A stretch of DNA of 64,000 nt from JAFDVL01 sp963794955 (lineage in GTDB: Bacteria > Acidobacteriota > Blastocatellia > RBC074): positions 62,001-126,000 of the forward strand of contig CAWCGF010000025.1 in NCBI GenBank assembly GCA_963794955.1, written 5' to 3'. The notes under the pieces are model-generated. The model was given only the letters and a program-made list of their open reading frames with translations. It made no database searches and had not been told where the DNA came from. Both the position numbers and the translations under genes were made by a program. Below, piece after piece: positions 1-7,740 of the stretch; the first letter of the stretch is position 1; the number at the start of each line of letters is the position of its first letter.

Positions 1-2
1 TG

Positions 3-845
3 CTGGAATTTGAGCACCTGCTGACCGCCCGCAATTTTGTGATTACCGGTGGCATAGATTATGCCAAGCAGTTAATCACCAAAGCCTACGGGCCGGAAAC
101 CGCGCGCCGCTTGCTCGACCGCATCACGCGCTCGCTGGAATCCACGGTCGGTTTCGAGGCCTTGCAAAAAATTGATCCCCAGCAACTCTCGAAGCTGTTT
201 CAGAACGAACACCCGCAAACCATCGCGCTCGTCTTGGCGCATTTGGAAGCGCCGACTGCGGCTGCCACGCTGCGCTGTTTACCGGAAATGCAACGCGCCG
301 ACATCGCGCTGCGGATGGCTAGTCTGCAATCCATTTCGCAAGACGTGATTCGGCAAATTTCGGTTGTGCTGGATCATAAGCTCAAAACCATTGGCAGCGA
401 CAATCGGCAAGCTGTCGGTGGGGTGCGTCCGGTGGCAGAAATCTGTAATCGGCTCGAACGCGACATCGCGCAAAAAATGCTGGAAGAAATCGAAGCCGAT
501 AATCCTGATCTGGCGTTGGCGATTCGCAATCTGATGATGACCTTTGATGATCTCCTCTTGCTGGATGATATGGCCATTCGGGAATTGCTCCAGCGCGTGG
601 ATAAAAAGGTGCTGGCGCTGGCGCTCAAGGGCACGGCAGAAGCCTTACAGAATCGTTTCTTCAAGAATATGTCTTCGCGTGCTGTGGAGATGATGAAAGA
701 AGAAATGGATTTCATGGGACAGGTCAAGCTCAAGGATGTCACTGGCGCACAACGGGAAATCGTGGAAATTATGCGCGAACTGGACGAACAGGGAGTCATC
801 AGTCTCAACGGAGGCGGTGACGGAGAGGATGGCTATGTCAGCTAG
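3..845 (+). CDS. fliG: Flagellar motor switch protein FliG (5' end cut by window)
   Basis: FliG is the C-ring protein that couples MotA torque to rotor rotation and sets the switch state with FliM and FliN. The reading frame is open from the first bases of the window, so the N-terminal ~50-60 residues lie upstream; a GTG at 39 lies inside the gene and is not the start. Visible are the middle domain with the EHPQ motif (EHPQTIALVLAHLE) and the C-terminal domain with the FDDLLLLDD torque-helix motif rich in charged residues, ending in a negatively charged tail. Its end overlaps fliH by 17 bp, which indicates translational coupling. fliF and fliE are expected just upstream. The family call is certain. 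Confidence 0.97.
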   Translation: MEFEHLLTARNFVITGGIDYAKQLITKAYGPETARRLLDRITRSLESTVGFEALQKIDPQQLSKLFQNEHPQTIALVLAHLEAPTAAATLRCLPEMQRADIALRMASLQSISQDVIRQISVVLDHKLKTIGSDNRQAVGGVRPVAEICNRLERDIAQKMLEEIEADNPDLALAIRNLMMTFDDLLLLDDMAIRELLQRVDKKVLALALKGTAEALQNRFFKNMSSRAVEMMKEEMDFMGQVKLKDVTGAQREIVEIMRELDEQGVISLNGGGDGEDGYVS

Positions 846-1548
846 ATTGCTCAAAGGGGGGCCGCAGGAGGGATTCGCCTTCGCGCCCTTTATGATTCCG
901 GTCAAAACTGGAGTGGACGGCGGCGGCGAGGCGGACGCCTTCCCCACCGAAAGCGCTGTCACAGTAGAAGGAGCGGACCAGCCTGTTGACGAGCAAGCCC
1001 GCGCGCTCCTTACCGCAGCAGAGGCCGAAGCAGAGCGCCTGGTCACAGAAGCGCAAGCCCGTGTCGCCACATTAGAGCAAGAGGCCTATCAGACGGGCTT
1101 AGCGGCAGCACGCGCCAACATGAACAAAGAAGTTGAAGCGGCGGCAGGCGAATTGCGCGAGCAACTCGCGCGAACACTCACCGAACTTGAATCGCTCTAT
1201 TCCTTGATTGCCTCACGCGCGGAGCGGGACCTCGTGAAACTCGCGCTTGAAATTGCCCGCAAGGTCGTACACCGCGAGGTAACGACCGACTCGGATATTG
1301 TGCTTTCGCTGGCACGCGTCGCGTTGGAACGCTTGCATCCGCGCGCCGTCGCCACGGTTTTACTGCACCCGGATGATTTCGAGTATGTTAAGGCGCGTCG
1401 CCAAGCCGTAAGTAGCAACAATACGATTGAAATCACAGCGGATAAAGCGGTCGGGCGTGGCGGTTGCATTATTCAAAGCGAGCACGGCGATATTGACGCC
1501 CGCATTGAGCAGCAATTCGCCAGCATTGAGCGCGGTTTTTTTGAATAG
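829..1548 (+). CDS. fliH: Flagellar export apparatus stator protein FliH
   Basis: FliH (HrpE/YscL family) is the peripheral stalk that holds the FliI ATPase at the flagellar type III export gate. The 239-residue protein has a variable N-terminus, an Ala/Glu-rich helical segment around residues 60-120 likely to form the coiled-coil stalk, and a conserved C-terminal domain (LALEIARKVVHREV, then HPDDFEYV). I chose the ATG at 829 because GGAGAGG lies directly upstream and the start sits inside the end of fliG. The frame is open farther upstream, but that would run deep into fliG. fliI follows after a 112-bp gap. Confidence 0.93.
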   Translation: MAMSARLLKGGPQEGFAFAPFMIPVKTGVDGGGEADAFPTESAVTVEGADQPVDEQARALLTAAEAEAERLVTEAQARVATLEQEAYQTGLAAARANMNKEVEAAAGELREQLARTLTELESLYSLIASRAERDLVKLALEIARKVVHREVTTDSDIVLSLARVALERLHPRAVATVLLHPDDFEYVKARRQAVSSNNTIEITADKAVGRGGCIIQSEHGDIDARIEQQFASIERGFFE

Positions 1549-1607
1549 CTAAGATGAGACCTATAGAACTTTGAATAACTGTAACGACTCAGCGGCTCGC
1601 CTGTATT

Positions 1608-1634
1608 AGTAGCCTGACCGTCAGGGAGGGCAGC
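1608..1634. repeat. Intergenic GACCGTCAG-type palindrome in the fliH-fliI gap
   Basis: The gap of 112 bp between fliH and fliI contains the self-complementary core CCTGACCGTCAGG followed by GAGGGC. A diverged copy (AAGCCAGACCGTCAGAG, then CTGGCTT) lies at 4773-4800 after fliK. Two copies with the same core GACCGTCAG suggest a dispersed intergenic element rather than a site private to fliI. Confidence 0.45.
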
Positions 1635-1660
1635 CTTGGTGATGCGTTCAGGAAACATTT

Positions 1661-3037
1661 ATGAGTTGGGTTAGACAACACACCATTCAGCAATACGCCC
1701 AGACTGACGCGTCGTCGCTGCTGTCGCCTTATTTCAAGCGGCTGGCAGAGATCAATACGCTGACCTCCTCTGGCATCATTTCACGGGCAGTCGGCCTCGT
1801 GATTGAATCCAATGGGCCGGCGGTGTCGGTGGGCGACATGTGCTTGCTCACCGGGTTAGAAGGCGAGCCGAATTCACAACTGGAAGTCATTGGCTTCCGC
1901 GATGAAACCGTCTTGTTAATGCCGTTGGGGCGCATGCCGCGTGTGCGCGCAGGCGATTCCATCACCGCCGCTGGCACCTCTGCAAGTGTTCCGGTAGGCG
2001 AAAGATTCCTTGGGCGCGTTATTGATGCAATGGGTCGCCCGCTGGATGATCGCGGCCCTATCGAAGCCAAAGATCACTATCCACTGCATCGTGATTCGAC
2101 CAATCCACTGGCGCGCGCCAACATCACCGCGCCACTGGGCACAGGCGTGCGCGCGATTGACGGATTGTTGACGGTAGGCGTCGGGCAACGCATCGGCATC
2201 TTCGGCGGCTCCGGGGTCGGCAAATCCACGCTGCTTGGCATGATGGCCAAAAACACGGCGGCGGATTTGAACGTCATCGCGTTGATTGGCGAACGAGGCC
2301 GCGAAGTACGAGGCTTTATCGAGAGAGAACTCGGCGAAGAAGGCATGAAGCGTTCCGTGCTGGTCGTCTCGACTTCTGATGATGCGCCACTGGTGCGTAT
2401 TCGCGCGGCCCTGGCAGCCACGGCGCTGGCGGAATATTTCAAAGACCAAGGCGCGAACGTGTTGTTAATTATGGATTCCGTCACGCGTTTTGCGATGGCG
2501 CAACGCGAAATCGGTTTGGCCGCAGGCGAGCCACCTTCTTCGCGTGGGTACACACCTTCGGTGTTTGGCCTATTGCCGCGCTTGCTCGAACGGGCCGGCA
2601 ATTTTGCAGCAGGTGGTTCGATCACAGGGTTTTATACGGTGCTGGTCGAAGGCGATGATATGAATGAGCCGGTTGCCGATTCCGTGCGCTCCATCCTGGA
2701 TGGTCACATTACCCTGTCGCGTGCGCTGGCGGCACGCAATCACTATCCATGTATTGACATCCTGCACAGCAACTCGCGCTTGTTTTCTGAGGTCGCTGCG
2801 CCCGACCATCGCGCCGCCGCCGGATACCTGCGCGAACTGCTGGCGGCGTACACCAATGCCGAAGACCTCATCAACATTGGAGCGTATCAACAGGGCAGCA
2901 ACCGCCGCATTGATGAAGCGATTGCACGCCATGAACCGATGATCCGCTATTTGCGGCAGGAGCGTGACGATACGATCACACTCTCCGATGCCGTGACCCA
3001 ACTGCTCAAGGTCGGGGCCCAGGAGAGAACGGCATGA
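1661..3037 (+). CDS. fliI: Flagellum-specific ATPase FliI
   Basis: FliI is the hexameric ATPase of the flagellar type III export apparatus, related to the F1 beta subunit. At 458 residues it has the usual family length. It shows a beta-barrel N-terminal domain, the Walker A loop GGSGVGKST at about residues 182-190, the catalytic GERGREVRGFIE segment, Walker B (NVLLIMDSVTRFA) and the conserved AAGEPPSSRGYTPSVF stretch. The stop overlaps the fliJ start by 4 bp (ATGA), so fliI and fliJ are coupled. It lies in the usual fliG-H-I-J-K order. Confidence 0.98.
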   Translation: MSWVRQHTIQQYAQTDASSLLSPYFKRLAEINTLTSSGIISRAVGLVIESNGPAVSVGDMCLLTGLEGEPNSQLEVIGFRDETVLLMPLGRMPRVRAGDSITAAGTSASVPVGERFLGRVIDAMGRPLDDRGPIEAKDHYPLHRDSTNPLARANITAPLGTGVRAIDGLLTVGVGQRIGIFGGSGVGKSTLLGMMAKNTAADLNVIALIGERGREVRGFIERELGEEGMKRSVLVVSTSDDAPLVRIRAALAATALAEYFKDQGANVLLIMDSVTRFAMAQREIGLAAGEPPSSRGYTPSVFGLLPRLLERAGNFAAGGSITGFYTVLVEGDDMNEPVADSVRSILDGHITLSRALAARNHYPCIDILHSNSRLFSEVAAPDHRAAAGYLRELLAAYTNAEDLINIGAYQQGSNRRIDEAIARHEPMIRYLRQERDDTITLSDAVTQLLKVGAQERTA

Positions 3038-3492
3038 AGCGCTTCAAGTTTACCTTGCAAACGCTCCACGACTTGCGTGAACAAGAACGGCTTACCGCCG
3101 AACGCGCCTTGGGACACGCTACGGCGGCAGTAGCGCAAGCGGCAGCCCAAACAGAAGAACTGCTGAAAACGATTGTGCAAGCCGTCGCCACGCACGCGGC
3201 CAAGTTGCGGACTAAAGAACCGAACCCGCACGAAGCGGAAATGCACACGGAGTATATTGCAACACTGGAACGGCAATTGGCCGCAGCCCGCACGCGGCAC
3301 GCGGCATTGGAGCGCGAGCGCGAAGTGAAATTGCAGGAATTTATCAAAGCCTCGGCGGCGGCAGAAGCCACCGCCAAGCTGCGGGAGCAATACTATGCGC
3401 GCTACGTTTCCGAGCTGTTGCGCGAAGAACAAAATCTGATGGATGAATTGGCGACGATTGCGACCGTGCGTCGCATGCAAGGAGCAGCATGA
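3034..3492 (+). CDS. fliJ: Flagellar export protein FliJ
   Basis: FliJ is the small coiled-coil rotor-like protein that links FliI to FlhA and escorts chaperones. The 152 residues are almost entirely helical and charged, with the opening F.LQTLHDLREQERLTAERALG typical of the family and a second long helix after residue 75. It overlaps fliI by 4 bp and fliK by 4 bp, which places it in the same transcript. Sequence conservation in FliJ is low, so the call leans on position, length and coiled-coil character together. Confidence 0.92.
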   Translation: MKRFKFTLQTLHDLREQERLTAERALGHATAAVAQAAAQTEELLKTIVQAVATHAAKLRTKEPNPHEAEMHTEYIATLERQLAAARTRHAALEREREVKLQEFIKASAAAEATAKLREQYYARYVSELLREEQNLMDELATIATVRRMQGAA

Positions 3493-4730
3493 TAATTATG
3501 GCGAATTTTACACCAGTAGCTAATCCCACCTCGGCAGCAGCGACGGAGTCGGGGCCAACCTCAGAGGTAACCGATCAGGCCGGTGATCAGGCCGATGCTG
3601 GTCAGGATTTCGCCGCCTTGCTCGCCGCCTGGTTCGCGCCAGCCGCTGCGCCAATGACGCCCGCGCCTTTGCCAGGCGGTGAACCGGCAACAGGGCAGGC
3701 AGCCTATTCCTTCGCTGTTACCTCCGACCAACAAGCTAGTGCTGGGGCATCTTTGCCATTAACGCTGCAACCTGAATTACTCGGCGTGGTGCCGACGCTT
3801 CCCGCGTCTGCCTTGGCGGCGATAGCACTTCCTGAAGCCGCTCTCATAGAAGCGGTACCCGTTCCGCCACCGGATTTAGCCGTTGCAGCGGCAGCAGCAG
3901 CAGTATCAAACCTGGCCCCTCTGCCGATTCCAACGGGCATTGTCACGTCCACCGCCGCGCCCGACACAGCGCCTGCACAACTTGAAATTACAGACTCCGC
4001 TGATGTCACGAGCCTTGCGTCGCAGTCGGAAACATCTCAGACCGGCTTCGAGACAGAAGCCGTCAAATTAGCCGCGCGGGTGGTGAAGGATATTTTGGCT
4101 GAAGCAGAAACCGCCACGTCTTCTACGCCAGAGCATACGTCAGGAAATGCCTCCGAGGCGGAGTTCCCGCCCGAACTGAGCGCCCGTGAACAGGCGAGTT
4201 TGCCCGCTCCTGAAGCCGCCGATTCCGCCATCACAGCGCCGTCTTTACAAGCTAACAGGCTGACAAATACCGGCGCACCCGCCGCCAGCGAAGGCAGGAA
4301 TGCCCCCCCACCGATTATTCATCAAACGCTTGATCCGCTGCTTGCCTTGGCGCAACAAACTTCGCCGCGGGAAACGCGCTCTCTGCGCTTCCAGTTGCAT
4401 CCCGAAGAGTTGGGACGCGTGGATGTCGAAGTCACACGTGACGCCGCAGGCCGCGTGAGCGCCTCGCTCAATGCCGATGGAGTCGAAGCGGCGAACACCC
4501 TCACAAATGGTATCGGCCATTTGCGCGCAGCGTTGGAAAAGGCCGGAGTTAATGTTGAGCATTTAGATGTGTACGCGACGCCGCAGTTCCAGCACAACAA
4601 TCAAAGCAATCAACAACAGCAATCCCCCACGCCACGCGCGGCACCGACGAATCATTTCGGAGCGGAGCAAATAAGTGAAGAACTCTCCACTACTGTCGAG
4701 GAAGAGAAACTTTTGAACCTGCGGGCCTAA
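3489..4730 (+). CDS. fliK: Flagellar hook-length control protein FliK
   Basis: FliK measures hook length and switches export specificity through FlhB. The 413-residue protein has a long low-complexity Ala/Pro/Thr-rich region (residues ~10-270), as expected for the molecular ruler, and a conserved C-terminal domain starting near residue 295 (LRFQLHPEELGRVDVEV, then LRAALEKAGVNVEHLDV), the substrate-specificity domain. After it comes a Gln/Asn-rich tail. The start overlaps the fliJ stop. A second in-frame ATG four codons later is an alternative start. Confidence 0.93.
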   Translation: MIIMANFTPVANPTSAAATESGPTSEVTDQAGDQADAGQDFAALLAAWFAPAAAPMTPAPLPGGEPATGQAAYSFAVTSDQQASAGASLPLTLQPELLGVVPTLPASALAAIALPEAALIEAVPVPPPDLAVAAAAAAVSNLAPLPIPTGIVTSTAAPDTAPAQLEITDSADVTSLASQSETSQTGFETEAVKLAARVVKDILAEAETATSSTPEHTSGNASEAEFPPELSAREQASLPAPEAADSAITAPSLQANRLTNTGAPAASEGRNAPPPIIHQTLDPLLALAQQTSPRETRSLRFQLHPEELGRVDVEVTRDAAGRVSASLNADGVEAANTLTNGIGHLRAALEKAGVNVEHLDVYATPQFQHNNQSNQQQQSPTPRAAPTNHFGAEQISEELSTTVEEEKLLNLRA

Positions 4731-4772
4731 AGCCAATCACAGGTCTTACGTCCGTCATCCAGTCCTTTACTA

Positions 4773-4884
4773 AAGCCAGACCGTCAGAGTGCCTGGCTTA
4801 CATTTGACGAGGTACGACAGGCAGCTTGCCTGTCGCCCCCAGAAACTTTATCAATGCTCGACAGGCAAGCTGCCTGTCGTACAT
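4773..4884. repeat. Intergenic palindromic repeat cluster upstream of flgD
   Basis: The 170-bp gap before flgD has three nested symmetries. AAGCCAG/CTGGCTT (4774-4800) forms a small hairpin after fliK. The unit GACAGGCAGCTTGCCTGTCG (about 4815-4834) is itself palindromic. A near-inverted copy, GACAGGCAAGCTGCCTGTCG, lies at about 4860-4879, so the pair can form one long stem. A third diverged copy (GACAGGCCGCTTGCCTGTC) lies at about 5202-5220 before flgE. The last copy ends only ~8 nt before the flgD Shine-Dalgarno, so a folded element could affect flgD translation. Confidence 0.7.
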
Positions 4885-4900
4885 TGTCGGAGGAGAATGC

Positions 4901-5158
4901 ATGAATATCGCCAGCATTAATGGGAATAACTCCGCTGCCGCTGCTGCCGCTACGGCTAGCGCCGAGGCGCGCACCAACGTCGGAGCCGATCAGACCACGT
5001 TTCTTAAACTGTTGATCGCGCAGATGAAAAATCAAGACCCGTTACAACCCCAGGACAGCACCCAATATATGGCCCAACTCGCACAATTTAGCTCACTGGA
5101 ACAACTCACCAGCATTAACGACAAATTGGGCCAATTGCTCGACTTGGACAAGAAATAA
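4901..5158 (+). CDS. flgD: Short flagellar hook-assembly scaffold FlgD
   Basis: FlgD caps the growing hook and guides FlgE polymerisation. This version has only 85 residues and consists of the conserved N-terminal secretion and assembly part (FLKLLIAQMKNQDPLQPQDSTQYMAQLAQFSSLEQL). The C-terminal FnIII/tudor-like domains of the usual ~220-residue protein are absent. The ATG at 4901 follows a strong GGAGGAG Shine-Dalgarno; the frame is open upstream to 4826 but that stretch lies inside a palindromic repeat. No second frame continues the protein, and flgE starts 86 bp later, so it looks naturally short. Confidence 0.93.
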   Translation: MNIASINGNNSAAAAAATASAEARTNVGADQTTFLKLLIAQMKNQDPLQPQDSTQYMAQLAQFSSLEQLTSINDKLGQLLDLDKK

Positions 5159-5199
5159 AGACAGGTGTCCCACCTGTTAAGCAACCAGGCATCATCCCA

Positions 5200-5226
5200 C
5201 GCGACAGGCCGCTTGCCTGTCCGACA
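5200..5226. repeat. Diverged copy of the GACAGGC palindrome before flgE
   Basis: This is a third copy of the palindromic word that flanks flgD (GACAGGCCGCTTGCCTGTC), ending about 20 bp before the flgE start. Just before it, at 5162-5178, a tight 7-bp hairpin (ACAGGTG, loop TCC, CACCTGT) follows the flgD stop and may slow or end transcription. Confidence 0.55.
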
Positions 5227-5244
5227 TTTTCTAAGGAGTACAAC

Positions 5245-6519
5245 ATGGGATTTTCGTTTTCGACTGCTCTTTCCGGCTTAAATGCGGCGTCTGAGACCAT
5301 CAGTGTCGCTGGCAACAATATTGCTAATGCCAACACGGTTGGGTATAAAACCTCATCCATTAGTTTCTCAGATGTGTTCTCAAATTCCTCTGGCCTACGA
5401 CTCAATGGCGCGGGGACGGCCTTACAATTTGGGCAAGGCATTCGCATTACCGGCACGCCGGTGAATTTTGCGCAGGGCACGCTTACGACCACTGATACGG
5501 CCACGAATTCGGCGATTGAAGGCAATGGATTTTTTGTGGTCGCCAATCCATTGGGGGCGCTCTATTACACGCGCGCCGGGGACTTCACCGTTGACAAGTC
5601 GGGCAATCTCGTCAGCCCCAATGGCAACAAGGTCCAAGGCTATGCGGCGGTTAACGGGCAGATTCCAGCGGGTTCGGCGCTCTCGTCCTTAACTGTACCT
5701 ATCGGAGAAACCCTCCCTCCCGTAACAACCACCGAAGCCATGTTTCGGATGAACATCAACAGTAAAGATGGGGTCGGGACTGACTTTCACACCATTACGC
5801 AGGTGTATGATTCAAAGGGCGTCTCACGCAAACTGGATTTAACTTTCACCAAAACCGGGGATGGTGCGTACACACTAAGAGCCACCCTTGATGGTGTCGC
5901 GGCCTCGCTCAGTGCCAATGGAGGGGCGGCCAGTACGACTCCCGTGGCGGTAACGTTTGATGGAAATGGGCAACTCCTAACCCCAGCAACTTCGTTGGCG
6001 GTTATTCCTGATCCGACGGCCTTAAATGGTGCGACCTTACCCTCTATTAACGTCCGCTTACATGAGCCGCCGCCGCCGACGGGAACCGGTACACCCAACA
6101 TTACCAATTACGCCGCAGCTTCCAACGTCGCCGCGACCGAGCAAGATGGTTTGCCCTCGGGTGGACTAGTCGGCTTGGCACAATCGTTGGATCAAAATGG
6201 CGTATTATATGCCGTTTTCAGTAATGGACAACGCCGCTTGCTGGGACAAATCGCCGTTGCCACCTTCAATTCGCAATCGTCGCTCAGACGGTTGGGAAAT
6301 AATCTGTATGGGGAAACAATTACTTCGGGGCAGGCGACCTATGGCATACCAGGCACGGGTAGCAGAGGCACCATTGTGGGCGCGTCGCTGGAGCAGAGTA
6401 ACGTGGATATTGCGAGCGAATTTACTACCCTGATTGTGGCCCAACGTGGTTTCCAGGCCAATTCGCGCGTGATCACGACGATCAGTCAGACCTTACAAGA
6501 TTTGTTGCAGATTAATTAG
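5245..6519 (+). CDS. flgE: Flagellar hook protein FlgE
   Basis: FlgE polymerises into the hook, the flexible joint between rod and filament. The 424-residue protein starts with the conserved rod/hook N-terminal helix (ALSGLNAASETISVAGNNIANANTVGYK), has a FlgE D1/D2 centre, and ends with the C-terminal helix (LEQSNVDIASEFTTLIVAQRGFQANSRVITTISQTLQDLL). A TAAGGAG Shine-Dalgarno lies 7 nt before the ATG. It follows flgD, as is common, and is followed by a 360-bp gap that separates hook genes from motAB. Confidence 0.97.
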   Translation: MGFSFSTALSGLNAASETISVAGNNIANANTVGYKTSSISFSDVFSNSSGLRLNGAGTALQFGQGIRITGTPVNFAQGTLTTTDTATNSAIEGNGFFVVANPLGALYYTRAGDFTVDKSGNLVSPNGNKVQGYAAVNGQIPAGSALSSLTVPIGETLPPVTTTEAMFRMNINSKDGVGTDFHTITQVYDSKGVSRKLDLTFTKTGDGAYTLRATLDGVAASLSANGGAASTTPVAVTFDGNGQLLTPATSLAVIPDPTALNGATLPSINVRLHEPPPPTGTGTPNITNYAAASNVAATEQDGLPSGGLVGLAQSLDQNGVLYAVFSNGQRRLLGQIAVATFNSQSSLRRLGNNLYGETITSGQATYGIPGTGSRGTIVGASLEQSNVDIASEFTTLIVAQRGFQANSRVITTISQTLQDLLQIN

Positions 6520-6521
6520 AA

Positions 6522-6642
6522 AAGTGGTCATTGGTCATTAGTTACTGGTCATTGGTTATTGCGTTATTCCCTTTCGGTCAAAATGATTGGGCAATGGCTA
6601 CTAACAAATGATCAAGGACCAGTAACTAATGACCACTCGCTC
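6522..6642. repeat. TGGTCATT-word inverted repeat downstream of flgE
   Basis: The left arm is a run of the word TGGTCATT separated by TAGTTAC-like spacers (6524-6558). The right arm (6617-6638) is the reverse complement of part of it (GGACCAGTAACTAATGACCA), so a stem of about 20 bp can form around a ~60-nt loop. It lies between flgE and the motA promoter and could serve as an operon boundary. The same word occurs at 12036-12056 and as its complement at 24468-24482. Confidence 0.7.
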
Positions 6643-6713
6643 AACCTCCTGTCATTCCGCTCGGCCCTGTTCCAATTTTCTGACGCTTTAATGTCACTTT
6701 CTTGTCACGACGC

Positions 6714-6741
6714 TTAAGTTCCCGCCATCACCTGCCGATAT
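6714..6741 (+). promoter_or_regulatory. Sigma-28 (FliA) promoter of motAB
   Basis: TTAAGTTC at 6714-6721 and GCCGATAT at 6734-6741 match the flagellar sigma-28 consensus (TAAAGTTT, then GCCGATAA) closely, with a 12-nt spacer against the classic 11. It lies ~140 bp upstream of motA, a typical class 3 gene, and the sigma factor fliA is encoded in this window. The same spacing is found in the flgM promoter. The rest of the 360-bp gap between flgE and motA shows only the repeat at 6522-6642. Confidence 0.75.
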
Positions 6742-6879
6742 TCAAATCAGGCGTGAAGTTCGTCGCAGCATTCTTGTGACTGTGATGCCGTTGCTACGCG
6801 CCTCAGCAATAGCCCCGCACCCATAAACCTCATCTCTCAACCATTGGCGGAGGCCGATGGCTACAACCAATAAAACTAC

Positions 6880-7740
6880 ATGTTCTTAATCATCGGAATT
6901 GTCGTAGTGCTAGGCTGTGTGTTCGGCGGGTATCTCATGATTGATGGGCCACTCGGCGTGTTGCTCCAGCCTTCAGAACTCATCATCATCTGCGGCGCGG
7001 CGCTGGGCACACTGCTGGCGGCCAACCCGCTTAAAATGATTATGCATATCCTGCATGTATTGCCGGGCGCACTCAAAGGCTCTCCTTACAACAAAGCCGT
7101 TTACCTGGAACTGCTCAAGCTGCAGTACGAAATTTATGTCAATGCCAAAAAAGGCGGCTTACTCTCCATTGAAGAGGACGTGAATAATCCCGCGACTTCT
7201 TCCATCTTCTCCAAGTACCCAACCTTCCTGGGCAATCATCACGCGATGGAATTTATGACCGATGCACTGAAGATGATGGTGAACGGCGTGGCGCAACCGG
7301 AAGAAATTGAGATGTCGATGGAGACCGAATTGGAAACCCATCACGCCGAAGGCGCGATGGTCCCGGCCATGTTAACCCGTGTGTCTGATGCCTTGCCGGG
7401 CTTAGGCATTGTGGCCGCCGTGTTGGGCATCGTGGTCACAATGCAACATCTGGATGGCCCACCGGAAGAGTTAGGCCATCACATCGGCGCGGCGCTCGTG
7501 GGAACCTTCCTCGGCTTGTTGCTTTCATACGGCATGCTCAGCCCCATTGCTACGAACCTGGAAAACCTGGCGCAGGATGAAGCAAAATATTTTCAGTGCA
7601 TCAAAACCGGCTTGATCGCCTTTGCCAATGGCGCAGCACCGATGACGGCGATTGAATTTGCGCGCAAAGCTATCTTTAGTTTTGACCGCCCTTCGACCAG
7701 TGAAACCGAACCCCAACTGAAAGAGATCAGACCGCGATGA
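6880..7740 (+). CDS. motA: Flagellar motor stator protein MotA
   Basis: MotA forms the pentamer around a MotB dimer that converts ion flow into torque. The 286-residue protein has membrane segments near residues 1-20 and 30-50 and again at ~160-180 and ~200-225. The conserved prolines are visible in the last two (DALPGLGIVAAVLG and GMLSPIATNLE). The cytoplasmic loop between them carries the charged residues that meet FliG. The end overlaps motB by 4 bp. It is probably transcribed from the sigma-28 promoter at 6714-6741. Confidence 0.96.
   Translation: MFLIIGIVVVLGCVFGGYLMIDGPLGVLLQPSELIIICGAALGTLLAANPLKMIMHILHVLPGALKGSPYNKAVYLELLKLQYEIYVNAKKGGLLSIEEDVNNPATSSIFSKYPTFLGNHHAMEFMTDALKMMVNGVAQPEEIEMSMETELETHHAEGAMVPAMLTRVSDALPGLGIVAAVLGIVVTMQHLDGPPEELGHHIGAALVGTFLGLLLSYGMLSPIATNLENLAQDEAKYFQCIKTGLIAFANGAAPMTAIEFARKAIFSFDRPSTSETEPQLKEIRPR

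Noticed and set aside
494..501. GCCGATAA, the sigma-28 -10 word, inside fliG
   Set aside because: The word also occurs inside fliL (~9430) and fliO (~10880) as GCC GAT AA codons, each without a TAAAG element upstream; only the motA and flgM sites have both parts.
374..808. A 144-codon - strand frame opposite fliG
   Set aside because: Serine-rich shadow of the fliG codons with no ribosome site; many similar frames oppose the other flagellar genes.
6174..6190. TTGGCACAATCGTTGG, a sigma-54-like sequence inside flgE
   Set aside because: It lacks the conserved GC at -12 (TTGG instead of TTGC) and lies in the middle of coding sequence.
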